This document shows, in pieces, positions 25,760 to 39,310 of a stretch of 64,000 nucleotides of DNA. The stretch is from the NCBI RefSeq assembly GCF_014805625.2, contig NW_023998417.1, forward strand, positions 4,833,211-4,897,210. The letters run 5' to 3'. The position numbers and the translations under genes were made by a program. Numbering within the stretch: the stretch's first letter is position 1; each line of letters opens with the position of its first letter. The notes under the pieces are model-generated. The model searched no databases. It saw only the letters and a list, made by a program, of their open reading frames with translations, and was not told where the DNA came from. This DNA comes from Glossina fuscipes. Taxonomy: Eukaryota; Arthropoda; Insecta; Diptera; Glossinidae.

Positions 25760-27479
25760 GGATATATGATAAGCGATCTTTTCAAAATGTACAGCCTTGT
25801 AGTCTTTTAATTAGTGTAGTAGAGCGGGTAAAAATGCGCCAAGAGGGGGGAAGAAGGTTAAAGCAGACTATCATCCATAAGGTTTCCTTCTTCGAAGTCG
25901 TTGTTGTTCAGATTAAGTGTAAACGATTAAATGTTTGCGTTAAACTGAAACTTTCTTCGCTCTTGCTGACTTCTAAGCTCTAGATAGAAGAATTCAGGCA
26001 GCAGACTATTCTTGGATGTTCTTGGATAAAAAAAGATCACTTGGTATATTAACTACACGTCTTAATTTCTCTATCAGTTGAGAACTTGCGTGTTGCGTAA
26101 ATAATCAAAATGAGATATGCTGCGGTGTGTGATGGATGCTATTCTTAAATATTAAGGATAATAGAGAAAATTCATATATGATGTTTACTGAAGACATAGG
26201 ATATTCCAAATTTTGGTTCTACCTATCTACCCATCGTATGTATAGTACGTATCTATTCCATAAAAGAAAAGCTTTCTGTAACGTTTAAATCCCAGAGGGT
26301 TTTACGATAGCACAATGTTTTTGATGATGACTTCACTTCACATAAAAACATTCTCTGTCAAGATTGCTAGGATACGGTGCAAACTGAACATGGCTGAATC
26401 GAGTTACTTATGATAATCATGATTCCCTTTGATTATCCATTCATTCACTTATATTTTTAAAAAATTTAAATTAAAAAATTAAATGCACTAAAATTAATTT
26501 AATGTACGATGAAAAGTTAGTTTATTATTAATCCAGCTTATGTTCATTACAATCCAACCACTAGGCCAAGAAGCGCTTTAGATGTACTTTAGGTGTACTG
26601 TGAACATCATAATAATATAATCCCAGGTATGGACGATAAACAGACTTATTAAAAATTAAACAAAAAAAGGCTAAGATACGATACTCTCACATATATATAT
26701 ATATATATGTTTATACGTTCATTTCTGCATTTGGCTTCAGTGCAAATAGCACACTCTCGCAATTGTATGCATAATGAAACAAACGCATACAATAATCGGG
26801 TAGATTATAAACAACAACACCAATCAATAATATACATAACTATCAAATTACTTAAACATGCATAAAGGCAGCATAATCAAGTCGGTGAATATAATAATAC
26901 GTGTGTATATTGGATGAAGAGAGAGAAAGAAAGAGAGAGAAAGAGAAATGTAACGTCGATGAATAAAAGAATTTGTCTGTGTACGTTAGTTGTTGGTTGT
27001 AATCAGTAAAACATTGTTAATCCTAGTCTTGCACTACACTAAAAATAAATTGAAAGCTATATGAACGATAAGCAAGATAAGCAGCGTAAAATGGATACAC
27101 TCTGCTCTATTCTGATAAAAGAGTAATAAAATAGCAAAGCAAAATGCAATTTATGCATTTTTGTCTTTTTTTTTTTTTTTTTTTTATGAATATAAAAATA
27201 TTTGCCTGCACTGCATCTCTCTAAGGCTATGCTTTACGCAGAGTTGCAAAAATTTATTTAAGAGGAGTTGCATTTTTGCATAAAAAATTCGAATTTTTTC
27301 CTTAATTACAAATTGATTATGATTTTTTAGAGGATCGTTCAATCGATGTATAGAAAAATCAGTTTTCCCTTCTGAAACACAATTTCTTAAGCTAAAATAA
27401 AATCTAGTGACTTTGGATTTTTTATCAAGAGATTGTCTTTTTTCTCCATTTATGTGGTATCCTGCCAACCTAGACGTTA

Positions 27480-27815
27480 CTGAAAGCTGTTTCTACCGCT
27501 TATCTATCATACCGTTTCGTTTCTCTCCGCTTCTTCTCTTCTGGTTTTCTCTTTTCTCTTCTATTATCATATATTTGCTTTAATTTTTCTCTCTTCTTTT
27601 CCTTTCTATTTTACTTTTATATCCTTTCTTTTTCACTTTTTCTCTTGTCTTTTCTTCTCTTCTATATTATTTTACATTTTTAATTAAATTTGTTCTTCTT
27701 CTTTTCTTTTCCTTTCCTTTTATTCTCTTTATTTCTTTTTTCGTATTTCTTCGTCTCCTTTTCTTTTGTATGCTTTTCGTTTGTTCTTTCACGTCTTTTC
27801 CTCGCATAAAGCTTA
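27480..27815 (+). repeat. polypyrimidine tract
   Basis: About 335 bp are dominated by C and T on the plus strand, built from irregular TTTTCTTC, TTTCCTTT and TCTCTTTT words with a few A or G bases. There is no strict period. It is the counterpart in strand bias to the polypurine array at 10 kb. Confidence 0.8.
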
Positions 27816-29445
27816 CGACATCTATTTACCGTATCAAACTCTCCCCCCCTTTATTTCGCTCTTCTCACTTATATCACTAACAAACATTTTCTTCTCTAGT
27901 TATGAGTTTAATGAAAGTTCTCTCTAACGTTTTAAAGAACACAACATACCCTTCGATGGGTCGTTAATTTGCAAGATCTGCAATTCTATGAACTCTTGCA
28001 GTAGGTTCATTCAATTAGAAAAAATAAAAAAAAAAAAAATTAAAAAAAAAATAAAAAACTCAAGCACATAGAGTAAAAGAAGATAAGCTATATAGCATAG
28101 AAGTATCCGTATAGTTACTTACATGTTTACATGTAATTTTCCTACGACTGATAAACTTTCCTTCTTACTACTAATCCTATCAAAAGAGAAACTAAAAAGT
28201 TTATTAGAAAACACATGAATACGAATGTGTACGCGTATGTGTTTAACAAATTGAAAATTATGACCAAGAAATTTCAAATAAATGGAAAGGAAAACGAGAA
28301 AGAAGTTCGATTCGACCTTAAAGCCTCCACAAATAACGAAGAGAAAATATGCTTTTACTTATCATATTATATATTTCATATATTGTATCGTATATGACAT
28401 CACAGTTGAATTTTAAATTAAAAATTTATGCACGAAACAAAGTCATGGGAGGAAATTATTCATTTTCCTCTCTTTTCTCTAGATTTGCGATCTCTTCGAT
28501 TTAGGATCAATGCAACCACCTCTGAAAGACCAGTCACCAAAGACCAGCAAATATCTTTTTACGATATATCTTTCTCTATTGTTTTCCGTTGCCGGGCACA
28601 CATTTATAGTCATAATGTATATGTTGTGATATATGATGGCATATAACCTGCGAGAGAGCGCTTTTCAATACAATAGACGCATGGCGAATAAACGAACAAA
28701 CAGAAGGGCACAGCACATATAATATATATAAAAAGCTAGAGACAAATTGAGCCGGCGTTTACTCAAGCCAATCTAGGGACGTCGTCTTCGATCCATATTT
28801 CTTATCTGTCACAAACATTTCGTAAATACATGTAATACACGTCCTGCAGTGGTTTTAGGAAAACGAAATGAACGCATGAGACATGTAGCATGGCGGCCGT
28901 GCGCGGAGGTTATCGTTAAACAAAAAAAATTATGGTCATAAAAATTTTTTTAAATTGTTTGGAAAGAAAACAGTAATAAATTTAAGAATAAGATACAATT
29001 ATCAAGAGACAAAGGAGCTATAAAAAAATGAATGTGACTTCTTATTAACTTAACTCGGCATTATTTCTTGCAAGGCAAAGGATACAAAAAAAATAAAAAA
29101 AATAAAAAAATCAAGTAAATAAATAGAGAAACCGACCGACAATACCCACTATTATGATGGTGGTGATGATGATGATGATGATGATATTGTGATGGCTACG
29201 ATGCGCTTGTAAAAATGTAAATGATTAAAATGCACATATTACACAGAGTTAGGAGAAAAAAGAAAATGTTTACACACCCACAAAACACGTACATACATGC
29301 TTACATTTTCATAATACTCCATGTACCGTATTTTATTGTATTCATTTTAAAGAGAATTGAGCAAGAGTTGCAAAATAAAAAAAAAATAAAATAAGTCTTG
29401 CTTATGTGCTATGTAGGTTGGGTGTTAAAGCTGTGTCGCGTTGAA

Positions 29446-29471
29446 AGAGAGAGAGAGAGAGAGAGAGAGAG
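29446..29471. repeat. (GA)n microsatellite
   Basis: A perfect GA tract of about 26 bp followed by GTGAGGGTGAGAG. Confidence 0.9.
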
Positions 29472-29548
29472 TGAGGGTGAGAGAAAAAAGAGTCCTTTTG
29501 TTATCAGGATATAGGGGAAAGGGTTAAAACAAGACTTTATGTGCACAC

Positions 29549-29585
<37 letters not shown>

Positions 29586-30853
29586 GAGCTATGTCTGCAT
29601 GCACACTGTTGTTCTCAAGAAGCACTTAAATGGCTTCCTTTCTATGTGTCTGCGTTCCTTATGCGATTGTACCCTGTGTCTAGTGACTGAGCTCTATGCG
29701 CGCGCTATTAACAAAAGCTGTTAAAGTCTACAAAATGAAATAAAAAGTTTACAACAACAGCAACAAACACAATAGCAACACTTCTTTCTTCTTTTTTTTC
29801 TCTCTCTCTTTTGCAATATTTAAAAATAAAAAATCTTAAAGATTTATCTTTGTTTATGCTTACACACACACACATAAACACGTGCATACATGCATATAAA
29901 CCTCAATATCTCCTCTTTTTAGGTTTTGCATGCAGTAATGTTTAGTGAAAATGCATGCTCTTACGTTTATGTGTGGGTGTGTGTGTGTGTGTGTGTGTGT
30001 TCGCGCGTGTTTCAAACATTATTGCGAAGCAACACATGCGCCATTATGCAATTGAAATTTTTTTATTTCTTTTTTTTTTTTTTTTTAATATATATATATA
30101 TATTTTTTATTTTATTGTTTTCCTTTCATACATTTCTCTTGTGATGTTATATTTGTTTTTGTCATTTATTCTTGCCGATGCTATTATTATTGTTGTTGTT
30201 ATGTTGTTGTTGCTGTTATTGTTTTTATTCTTGTCGGTATTGGTGTTGTAACAAATACTCATACATATCAGCCGCCACCAACTTCAGCTCAATGACTACT
30301 GGGTGAATAAATGAATGAATGACTTGGGGAATATGAGAACAAAAATTAAAAAAAAAAAAACAAAAAAAGGCTTCAATAGGAAAGCAAAGAAATATATATA
30401 AAAAAAAAATAAAAGAAATTGAGAAAAACAAAGAAGAAAAGAAAAACCAAGTAACTCTCAACGTATACATAAATTAAAGAACATGTGTGTTTGTGTGTAA
30501 GTGTCTTGTCCTGTATACGTATGTGCCGGTGTACCAATATATACTACGAAGTTATATTTTACTGTTATTATAGAATTTTTAGTTGTGCGAAAATGTCATT
30601 AAACTTTAGCATGTGTTGCATTCAATACACGTAAATAATTCGTATAAACTACTTATACTACTTCTCTTCTCACCTCTCACTCTTTCTCTGATAGGCTAGT
30701 TAGTCTAGTTAGTCTAAAATATATTACATCATTTATATATATTTACAAAAGGCTACCACTACCTACCTATCTAAGACTAGATTTTATGATTTGGTTCAAT
30801 ATTTTTTTTTTTTTGTTAATTTATATGTACGAGTGTGGGTGTGCTTTTTTTCG

Positions 30854-30882
<29 letters not shown>
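30854..30882. repeat. poly-T run
   Basis: A T run of 29 bases, just after a shorter TTTTTTTCG run. It may be the poly-A tail scar of a retroposed sequence on the minus strand, but no element body is recognised beside it. Confidence 0.9.
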
Positions 30883-30885
<3 letters not shown>

Positions 30886-31947
30886 GACTTGAACTGCTTG
30901 GGTTCAAATTTACTGTAGTAGTTCCACGTTTTTTGTTTTCTTTAACAGACAAAGCCGTTTTGATGCTATAGCACTTAATTAACTTGCAACACTACCATCA
31001 GTCGCTTTAACATATATCCAGATATACATATATACGCACACCACACAGTGATGAGATGTTTTCTTTTTGGTTTGGTTTTTGTTTGTCTCTCTCTCTCTCT
31101 ACCGTATATTTATATATGTAATTAATTTGACATACTCACTCGCGTCGACGTGCATATAAACCTTCTTTTTTTTTCCTTCTTTTTTTTTTTTTAGCTTATT
31201 TATTACTTGCTTGGCTTGACGACGCATCATCAAACTCATTAAAATGAAAAGGTGTCTAAAATGTCACGTGATCGCCAAAGACCGCTACGCTACCTTATTA
31301 AACGTACAAAATAAAGAAAACAAATCAACTAACAACTTAAACGTATACTTTTCACATAGGAAAGCAAAAAAATATTAAACCTTTTTTTTTAATTTTGATT
31401 GCGTTTGGTTTAAATCAAAAAAATAGAATACAAATCAGAATGAATGATGAGAAATGAATGAGTATAGGAAAAGAATTGTAATGAAGGCTCAACATTTTTT
31501 AGATGAAAATAAAATGTCAACTATAACGCTTAAACGCTTTGTTTGACTTGACTGCACATACATGCATATTTAATATTGTCTACCCATACAAACATAGGTA
31601 TACTTAGACACCACGTGATTAAACAGTTGCAATTACACGAAGATGCAATGTAATGAAAGTAAAGGAAAATCAAAGGAAAAAAACAACAAAAGACATAAAA
31701 AAAAAAAAAAAAAAACACTCTTTAATATAACCCTGAATGAAGAAGCAATACCAGACATTTACTCTTATGTAGCATATATATTAGGAATATGTTCATGGTT
31801 GTCGCCGTTGTCGCATGGTAAACTTAAGTTAGAAATAAACGTGTCACATAAATGTTGAATTAAAATGCATCGTCATCCCATCAGCAAGCTTTTTAAGGTT
31901 ATGTTTTAAACTCAAACTCGACAACTTTCTTTACTTTAAAAAGCAAT

Positions 31948-31949
<2 letters not shown>

Positions 31950-31980
<31 letters not shown>
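31950..31980. repeat. (GA)n microsatellite
   Basis: A perfect AG tract of about 31 bp. Confidence 0.9.
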
Positions 31981-31984
<4 letters not shown>

Positions 31985-32149
31985 GCATACACTCGACACA
32001 ACGCACATAGGCGAGATGTTTCTCAACTGCGTGTGTGCATATAACACGCTAACGATACATTTGTGTAAGCAAAGCCAGAAGAAGTTTACGCTTGGATGTG
32101 GCTTATATGCGACGTTTTTCTAGTTACCTTGTATGATTACACTTGTTGT

Positions 32150-32184
<35 letters not shown>

Positions 32185-33781
32185 GAAGGATATTGAATAC
32201 ATTGCGTATACGCAATGCATGCATGCCGCCGCATATATATATATATATATATATATATGTATAGAGAACAAAGCCACTTTTGCTATTACTTGGTGTTTAT
32301 AAGTGCAAGCACGCGAATGAGTGCGTAGCACACTTGCAGGTGTATTTTAAGTAAACTTCTACTTGATTTTTTTTCAACACTTTATTTTTATTATATTTTT
32401 TTTTTTTTTTTTTTCAAGCAATTTTACTTTAGTTAATAGGCTCATACTCTCACAGCGCAGTCAAGTTATGTGCATTCATTCATTCGTTCATTCATTCGTC
32501 TAAAGTGTGTATTGTTGTGCTTTCTTATATGTAATATTCTTATTGTTATTATTATTATTATTATTACTTTTGTCATATATTTATTGTGTTGCCATTGCTG
32601 CTGTTCTTATTATTGTTAACTTGTCAGGCATTTTGTGCGTGTCATAAGCGCAGATTTGTAACAATCGTTAAGTTCAAGTGATTTGTTACAGCTATTTATA
32701 CATACATAAATGTCTAACAATTTTCTCTCTTTTACTTAAGCTAACAACAGCACACCACACGATACAACACAACACAATACATCGCAAATATTTATATATT
32801 TTTCTTTTTGTCTCCACAAGTATATTATACGTACAAGCATCTTAAGTGTTTATCTATCCAATATGTCATGTCTGCTGTTATATTTTAAACGATAGTAATA
32901 AGCTGATTTTGTTTATATATATATATTTTGAATGTCTTACATACTTATAATGCCCATATAAGATATTTATATATATATAATACATAGAAATATATAGTTA
33001 GAGAATATGATTTGCGCATGAATTGGATAAGTATTCACCAAAAAACTTTTGAAAAGTTTCAATGAATCAATGGGAGCGTTCTTATTAAAATGGAACACTA
33101 CCATGGACAACTACCAGCGTGTCCAAGCGCCACATATCTCATCGGCTACGAAAATCAACAAACCAAGAATGTACGCGGAATTTACATTGTCAGTGAAGGC
33201 TTTAGTAGGTAAATTTAAACAAGAATAAAACTATATAACCCTTGACGAAAGTGAAAGTTCGCCAAAAATTATAACAACATCGTCCTCAAATTAAATTCGT
33301 AGTGAAATTCGAAGTCATGATTGCCTCATATGAAAATCAGTAGTGATTGCTACTGAAACGTATGCTGATGGTATTGACAACAACAAGTCTTTCATTGCAT
33401 CATTCTTGAAGCAGACTTCACTGATGAGAAATTTTTTCCCAATTAGGCCGTAAATTTTCCATCCAGCTCTTCTATATAATGCGTGTAACTACTTCTCTGC
33501 TTGATAAAAATCTACGCTTGATAATGCTTCTGAGCAAAATGCAATTCGACGCACGCACTTGGCATAACCATACAAATTGCTTATAATAAAGACTACTTTA
33601 TGTCTTCTTTATTGTGAAATAGAAAAAAAGATGACAGTTATTAATTTTTTAAAAGAGAATGGGAAAAGTATTTACACACTTGAAAAAATTCTTTGAAACG
33701 AGAATGCTATTCTCGTAAATAATGCTACAAAAAACAAAATGAAAAAAATTCTATCAAAAGTTTTACTTATTCTCACAAGAT

Positions 33782-33787
33782 AGGTGG

Positions 33788-33818
<31 letters not shown>

Positions 33819-33841
33819 GTATATATGTATATATACCACCT
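33782..33841. repeat. GC-clamped TA palindrome
   Basis: The arms AGGTGGTAT (33782-33790) and ATACCACCT (33833-33841) are perfect inverted repeats, and the DNA between them is almost pure TA with a few G and C. Together they give a nearly complete 60-bp palindrome able to form a long hairpin or cruciform. No transposase, target-site duplication or second copy is seen. Confidence 0.7.
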
Positions 33842-35148
33842 CTGTTTGTAAAAACGCATCAGACAACGATATATAAATTTTGTAGAAGAGAATAAATATA
33901 TTGTGTCAGATGAAATTCAAATATAAACAAAAGCATTATTAAGCATTTTCCCATTACAATTTTTGTTTTTCCTTGCTATATAGTCCGATACATTGTCAAC
34001 AATTTACTTCGAGTTTACTACATAGAGAGCAAGTGAAAAGAAATTGACAGAAATTCTCTGGCACAATGTCTAAGCCGTTAATTGTAAACGTAACAACAAC
34101 AACATTTTTGCTAGCATACACGCGTTATTGAATCAAATAAATACTCTGAGCATTATGCACCTTCTCAGATATAAGGAGAAGCAAGTTTTCGTTAAAATTA
34201 TTTTGATTGGCAAGAGAGAAACATTTCTCTTATATATAGCCCTGCCTTGCAAATATAATTTCTATAGAAAAAAGAATAGCGAACGCACTCATTCTTATAT
34301 TTCAAAGAAGCTAAGTAGGCCTCGTTGTAAATAAATTTTGAAATGTTTTACATTTCCTTGTATGCGCAAAATCTTTGTAAATAAAAATTCATTTATAAAC
34401 CATATTTTTGGACAGGAAAAATTTACAGACTGTTGAACTCTCGTTCCTTTACCAGTTATTGAAAAGTATTTTACTTACAAATTATTGCACAATATTGCGA
34501 AAATTAACCTTGGACTGTCGATTTCAATTTATTATTTTGTGTTCGGCTTAATGACGATTTGAAAAAATTTTCAATTTCCCATATTTCACTATCGATTATA
34601 GCGCAAACATGAGACACTAATTACAATTTCCAACCAATTTATAAGAACTCACAACAAAACATATAAAAAAAAACATTAATGGACACTTACATTCAAAGAC
34701 GGCTTAACAATTTCCAAATATGATCTGAAAAAGAAATAAAATAATGTTAATTATATATTACAAATTATACCTATATAAAACATTAACATATAATAGAGAT
34801 ACTATATAAATGAAATAAATAAATAAGTTTTACTCGCACTTGACTTTCAATTTAGACCGACGAAGACAATAGCCGATATAAGACTGAATGAAAAATTTTA
34901 GAAATTATTTTTTCTGCAACAAAATTCAAGGCCTACTATTATGTTCTGAGTAATCAAGAACTATACATACGTTTTGACGAAATATCGAGTCTATTCTTTC
35001 TACCCAAGTGTTTTTATCTCTTTTGCAAACTTTTTTATCATTATTGCTTTTAAGTTCTACTTACTTCTCTTTTTGCAGAATAAAATCATGGCTTGCTGTA
35101 ACTTTTTGAATACATACATTTATTATATAGAAATAGAAGAAAAATAAT
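33842..35148. other. AT-rich noncoding stretch
   Basis: I see no gene or clear element. The 68-codon ORF at 34128-34334 has no recognisable features. Confidence 0.55.
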
Positions 35149-35158
35149 NNNNNNNNNN
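35149..35158. other. assembly gap, 10 N
   Basis: A run of exactly ten N, shorter than the two 100-N gaps, so it was probably placed by a different scaffolding or gap-closing step. Confidence 0.98.
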
Positions 35159-35989
35159 TTACTAACACTTTGCCCGAATCAATCTTCTTCCGGCTTTTAT
35201 TAATTCGCTTCTCACAAAATTATTTCAACTGAGGATGATAGAATAATGAATGAAAAACTTAATTGGTATTCGACTACCAGTAGAACAATGGTTCCATTAT
35301 TGAGCTACGAAATTTCTAAATTAGCGGAAATATTACAATTTTGACGTTTGACTGTAAATAAAGAAATTGAAGTAAACTGGAGTAAGAAAATTATATTCGA
35401 TTGCAATTTTATTTTTTATATCCATCAAAGATTGAAAAATACAAATACAAAAATATAAATATGTACACAAATGTACACAAAGTATAATATATATTTGATA
35501 GGATATGCCTGATTTTTAATATCGTTTTATGGAAATTTATATCGTGTATCCCTAGAAGTTTACAACCTAAAGACACGGCAAGCAAAGGTGCTATCAATTT
35601 TGGTTGCATAAGCGTGTGGGTACTGCAAGCATATCCTTTGGGCGATTTGAGACACTTGCAAATTTGTAACTGAAGCTTCTAAAACTTCTTTTTTGCGAAG
35701 GGGGAAATACCTGTCAAAGGTACTACACCATTTAGTGGACGGACATATGGACGGAAAGATGGACAGCCGCAGAAACAGACATTGTTTGATGCATTCCGAT
35801 TTTGAAATTGGTCAAGAATTTGTTATTTTGTCTTTTCTTTCTACGCGTTCTAAAGATATTGAAAAAATAATTGAATTTTGACGCACTTCCATAGTGCATT
35901 TTTGTACCAAACACTACAGCATCGCCCATAGATTATACTTCAAATTTTTGAAGATTAATGAGAGAAACATCAAATTTTTTATTCCTTCT
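35159..35989. other. noncoding stretch leading into a dispersed repeat
   Basis: No gene is supported. The part from about 35700 (GGACGGACATATGGACGG) resembles the GGAC-rich block of the dispersed repeats at 640-880 and 35990-36240, so a partial copy may be nested here. Confidence 0.4.
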
Positions 35990-36240
35990 GAAAAACAGAA
36001 GGAACAAACGGTGTTGTGCAAGGAATTGCAAAATTTTCCGGCCAAATTTGAAGTCGATAGCTTCATTTTTACGGCCAGGAAAATATTTGCAACAGACATT
36101 GTGCAGACGTATAAACGGACAGACGAATATGCTTAAATCGTTTCAGAATTTGATGCTGATCAAGAATACACATGCTTTATAGTGTGTCTGGAACTTCCTT
36201 CTGGTCATTGCAAATGTTTTGCTAAAATGAATATACCCCC
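35990..36240 (+). repeat. dispersed repeat, copy 2 (partner at 640-880)
   Basis: It shares with copy 1 the ordered blocks CAAATTTGAAGT, TTCATTTTTACG, ACGGACAGAC, GCTGATCAAGAAT and a CTTCCT end, with many substitutions and small indels between. It runs directly into the inverted repeat at 36252-36373. ORFs on both strands inside it are composition effects. Confidence 0.6.
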
Positions 36241-36251
36241 GTCATCCTTTG

Positions 36252-36373
36252 TTATACCCATTACCGATAAATAAATTAATAAATTTTCACTTTTGTTTTG
36301 AAAATAGAAAATATCAGCGCCATGCCCAATATTATGTATAAAGATTTTTTTAGGATAACGGTAATGGGTATAA
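36252..36373. repeat. 15-bp perfect inverted repeat pair (MITE-like)
   Basis: TTATACCCATTACCG at 36252-36266 is the exact reverse complement of CGGTAATGGGTATAA at 36359-36373, with 92 bp of AT-rich sequence between. Its position right after the dispersed repeat suggests the terminal part of a small non-autonomous element. Flanking target-site duplications are not obvious. Confidence 0.65.
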
Positions 36374-39225
36374 AAGGTTTGGTCACGATCAAATATAATT
36401 TTCTTCGTCTTTTTGAGAGAAAAGTCTTTTGTCCTACAAAGAGAGTATAAGCTTTAGAGACACGCGTCGATGGTGTGAACCTGAGATCAATAATGTCGAT
36501 GATGTTTTTCTCAAATTCCCTGAGGAGTTTTGTCGATGGCTGTCAACGCTACACAATAAAACAAAGCAATATATGTTAATTGTATTACATTAGTACCGCC
36601 TCGCTTTAGCTTTTGTCAGGGGTAGTCTTTTTTAACCGATTTTTTTTTTCTTCAATATTCAAGTACGACGACTTCGAATGGTGTCAAATGCGTTTTATGT
36701 TCAAATAATCTTACGTCATCATGTGTCTCGTAAGCTAAACCGTAAAATGCAAATAAATTGAACGTGAAAATAAAATGTAACACCTGATAGGTGTGATTAG
36801 GCTTAAAGGTTTAGCCTAAAACGGCTTATTAAAGGTTTCTCGCTTCTACTAATTATTTTATTTAAGTTTATTGAACGTATTAATTAAACAATTAAAAAAT
36901 TACGTATACACACCTCACACTTTATTTTTTATTTAACATGTCACACACAAGAAACAAAAAAAATTTTATAAAAAAATCCATACAAAGGTAAAAAACAATG
37001 CAGCTGAAGGAGGAGAGAAGCAGCAGAAGATAAATAATCGCGAAGTATGTTCGATTGGTCATATGCCTACAAAATGATCTACGTACTGGACATTTTTTAT
37101 AGTTATCTGTGCGCCAGGTAATAGGCAGAATACAAAAGCACTCTCTGCCTTTGCCTCTTCGTCTACACCGGATAATTACTAGGCTAAATATTTTCATTGA
37201 AATCCGAAAAATTTTCTCGAAAAATTCCGACAATAATACGTCGACGTAAAGTCCACGCCAAATAATCCAGTGCAGACAAACGACGGTCGATGATTGCCTT
37301 TTTATTAATAATAATCTCATTCGGGAGAAAACCCATAGGTGTGCCATTGAAAACCGAATTTCACAAAAAAAGAACAATTTTTTGTCGTCTAGACCTGTTA
37401 TAATAACATGTGTATGTTTTCATAGCCTGTTACATCTTTGCAGCAAGCCATTGTACCATTTTGTAGAACTGATGCACACGTACTTTTTGAGGTTATGTTT
37501 CCCTTCTTAACCAAATTCCGCGAACTCTTACAGCAATTTGACATGTTCCAATGTTTCGTTTAGCTCAACTCATAAAAAAATCAAATGCAAAAATCCGCAC
37601 GAATAGTCGAACAGGTAAGAATCGCGGCTATCGTATTAATGGTTGTGAGTTCAAATCTCAGTGTGGTTGAGTTTCCTTATAGCGAATGCTTAATCGGTAA
37701 AAGCGTAACATTTACTTATTGGGCACAGCACCCGCTCTGCTGTGATCAGCCCCATATCTCTTACCTCTTTCCTCACTTTTTTGGAATCGTCACCGTGTTA
37801 CACCACCCCATCCCTTGAACGATTACTCATATTTAAAAAAAAAAACAAAATGAGTAATGAGCGTTCCCTTCCTTTCCATCAAACAGAAGTGGGGAAACAT
37901 TTTGCTTTCCCTTTAACAGCGGACGTCAAAGTTCGACTTTTTAACATTCCAACTGGATTTTAGTCCGATTCGTTTGTCACGATATTATATTAAAGACAAG
38001 GACCTCTTCGAATCATCACTTGTCCCCCGCAGTTCCCTTTCTAAGTATTTAGGACAGATGAAACAGAAGCGTTCTCTTTTCAATTGAAAATTTTCTCTGA
38101 AACGTATACAAATAGGTTCGAAACTAATCTGATAGTAATTAATGGATGGATATCGGTGCAAGCCAATTAGAGTTTTTTCCGAGCTTTTTAATTACTGTTT
38201 GGTCTTTCCAGGATCGAAAGTAATGTGATGGCAGTTAATAGAGGGGTATCAGAGGATTCGGTCGAACCCGCAATTAGAGATTCTTCTTAGTTTTTTTTAG
38301 TTTTATATTGTATTTTTTATTTTTTTCCGCAGAGTGTGAAAAAGCAAAACAATGTAAAGCCGATAATCTGCTGATAACATCAATTAAATTTGTGTATATA
38401 TGTATGTATATGTATGTATATGTATGTATATTATTTATATCTCTATATATATATATATATATATATATGTATACATTAATGTATGTCTGTATGTCTGTTT
38501 GCATATATAATATATATGCGATAAATTGTACCAATTATTGTATTATTAATTACGCGCTGGTGTTTATAAATACTGTAGGGTAGAAACAATAATGAAATTT
38601 TTAAATATCACTACTACCAATGAATAATGAACGGAAAGACTAACTGCCAGACAGCGATAGGCAATCATTTAATTGAAAATCTGACAAATTATAAAAAAAA
38701 ACACCAAATTTATCATAAATTTGTCACAATGTTTTCATAACAAAAACAACATACAAAATTTTGTTATACTCTTTTGTTTATGAATATTTTAATAAAAACC
38801 GGTTCGTTTTTTTTATATTTTTTTTTTTTATTTATTTTTTTGGTTTTTGATGATGAACGTATTAAGCTTTAACGCTTAAACTGATTAAGTTATGAATGAA
38901 TAAATAATAATAAATCTTCAGCTTTTTTGTTTAAATTAAAGAAAAAAGAACCAAAAATTCAAGTTTTGTAACAAAAGTATATTGAGCTCATTAATTATTT
39001 AAATACGTTTTTAGAAAACAAAAATCATTTATTTTTATTTTTTTCGTTTTCTCACTTGTACGTCATTGATGCTTATTAAGGTAAAAGATTTAAAATAAGA
39101 AAGAAAAAAAATTAATAAATAAATAAAACACTGTTTACTTTCATTATCAAATTTTTTTAATTTCCTTATAAGAGCGAAAGCAAAGTTATTAACCGAGCGC
39201 GAAGAAAAAAATTAAATATTAATTA
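36374..39225. other. noncoding stretch upstream of the secreted-protein gene
   Basis: No gene is supported. It contains a tRNA-like box-B segment near 37600-37670 (listed separately), a (TA)n near 38443-38468 with TATG repeats before it, and long A/T-only stretches at 38680-39240. The 151-codon minus-strand ORF at 36922-37377 has hydrophobic runs but no recognisable family. Confidence 0.5.
37600..37672 (+). repeat. tRNA-like segment, possible SINE head
   Basis: The plus strand contains GAGTTCAAATCTC at about 37649-37661, close to a pol III box B, preceded at a tRNA-like distance by AATAGTCGAACAGGTAAGA, which weakly resembles a box A. The arms do not fold into a good cloverleaf, so it is not a functional tRNA. 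A decayed tRNA-derived SINE is the likely explanation, unrelated by eye to the copies at 45 and 61 kb. Confidence 0.3.
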
Positions 39226-39270
39226 TATATATAAAACGTTAGTCGACCTAATACGATTTTATTCATTAGT
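39226..39270 (+). promoter_or_regulatory. possible core promoter of the secreted-protein gene
   Basis: A TATATAAAA box at 39228-39236 lies about 35 bp upstream of a TCATTA initiator-like site (A at about 39265), which is about 45 bp before the ATG at 39311. Spacing is slightly longer than the usual 30-31 bp. In such AT-rich DNA the TATA box could be chance. Confidence 0.3.
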
Positions 39271-39310
39271 TGAGAATATTACAAACAGCACACACTTCAC
39301 TCGGAACGAG

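Larger units (their letters stand above)
25984..33780. other. microsatellite-dense noncoding stretch
   Basis: No gene is supported over almost 8 kb. It holds a polypyrimidine tract (27480-27815), a GAT array (29156-29185), (GA)n at 29446-29471 and 31950-31980, (TA)n at 29555-29581, (GT)n at 29970-30000, a T run at 30854-30882, and (TA)n/(GA)n near 32151-32184. The sequence at 33040-33560 is more complex but without a usable frame. Confidence 0.6.

Noticed and set aside
36922..37377. 151-codon minus-strand ORF
   Set aside because: It has hydrophobic runs and clustered basic residues but no recognisable family, no clear splice or start support, and the A/T-rich ends inflate its length.
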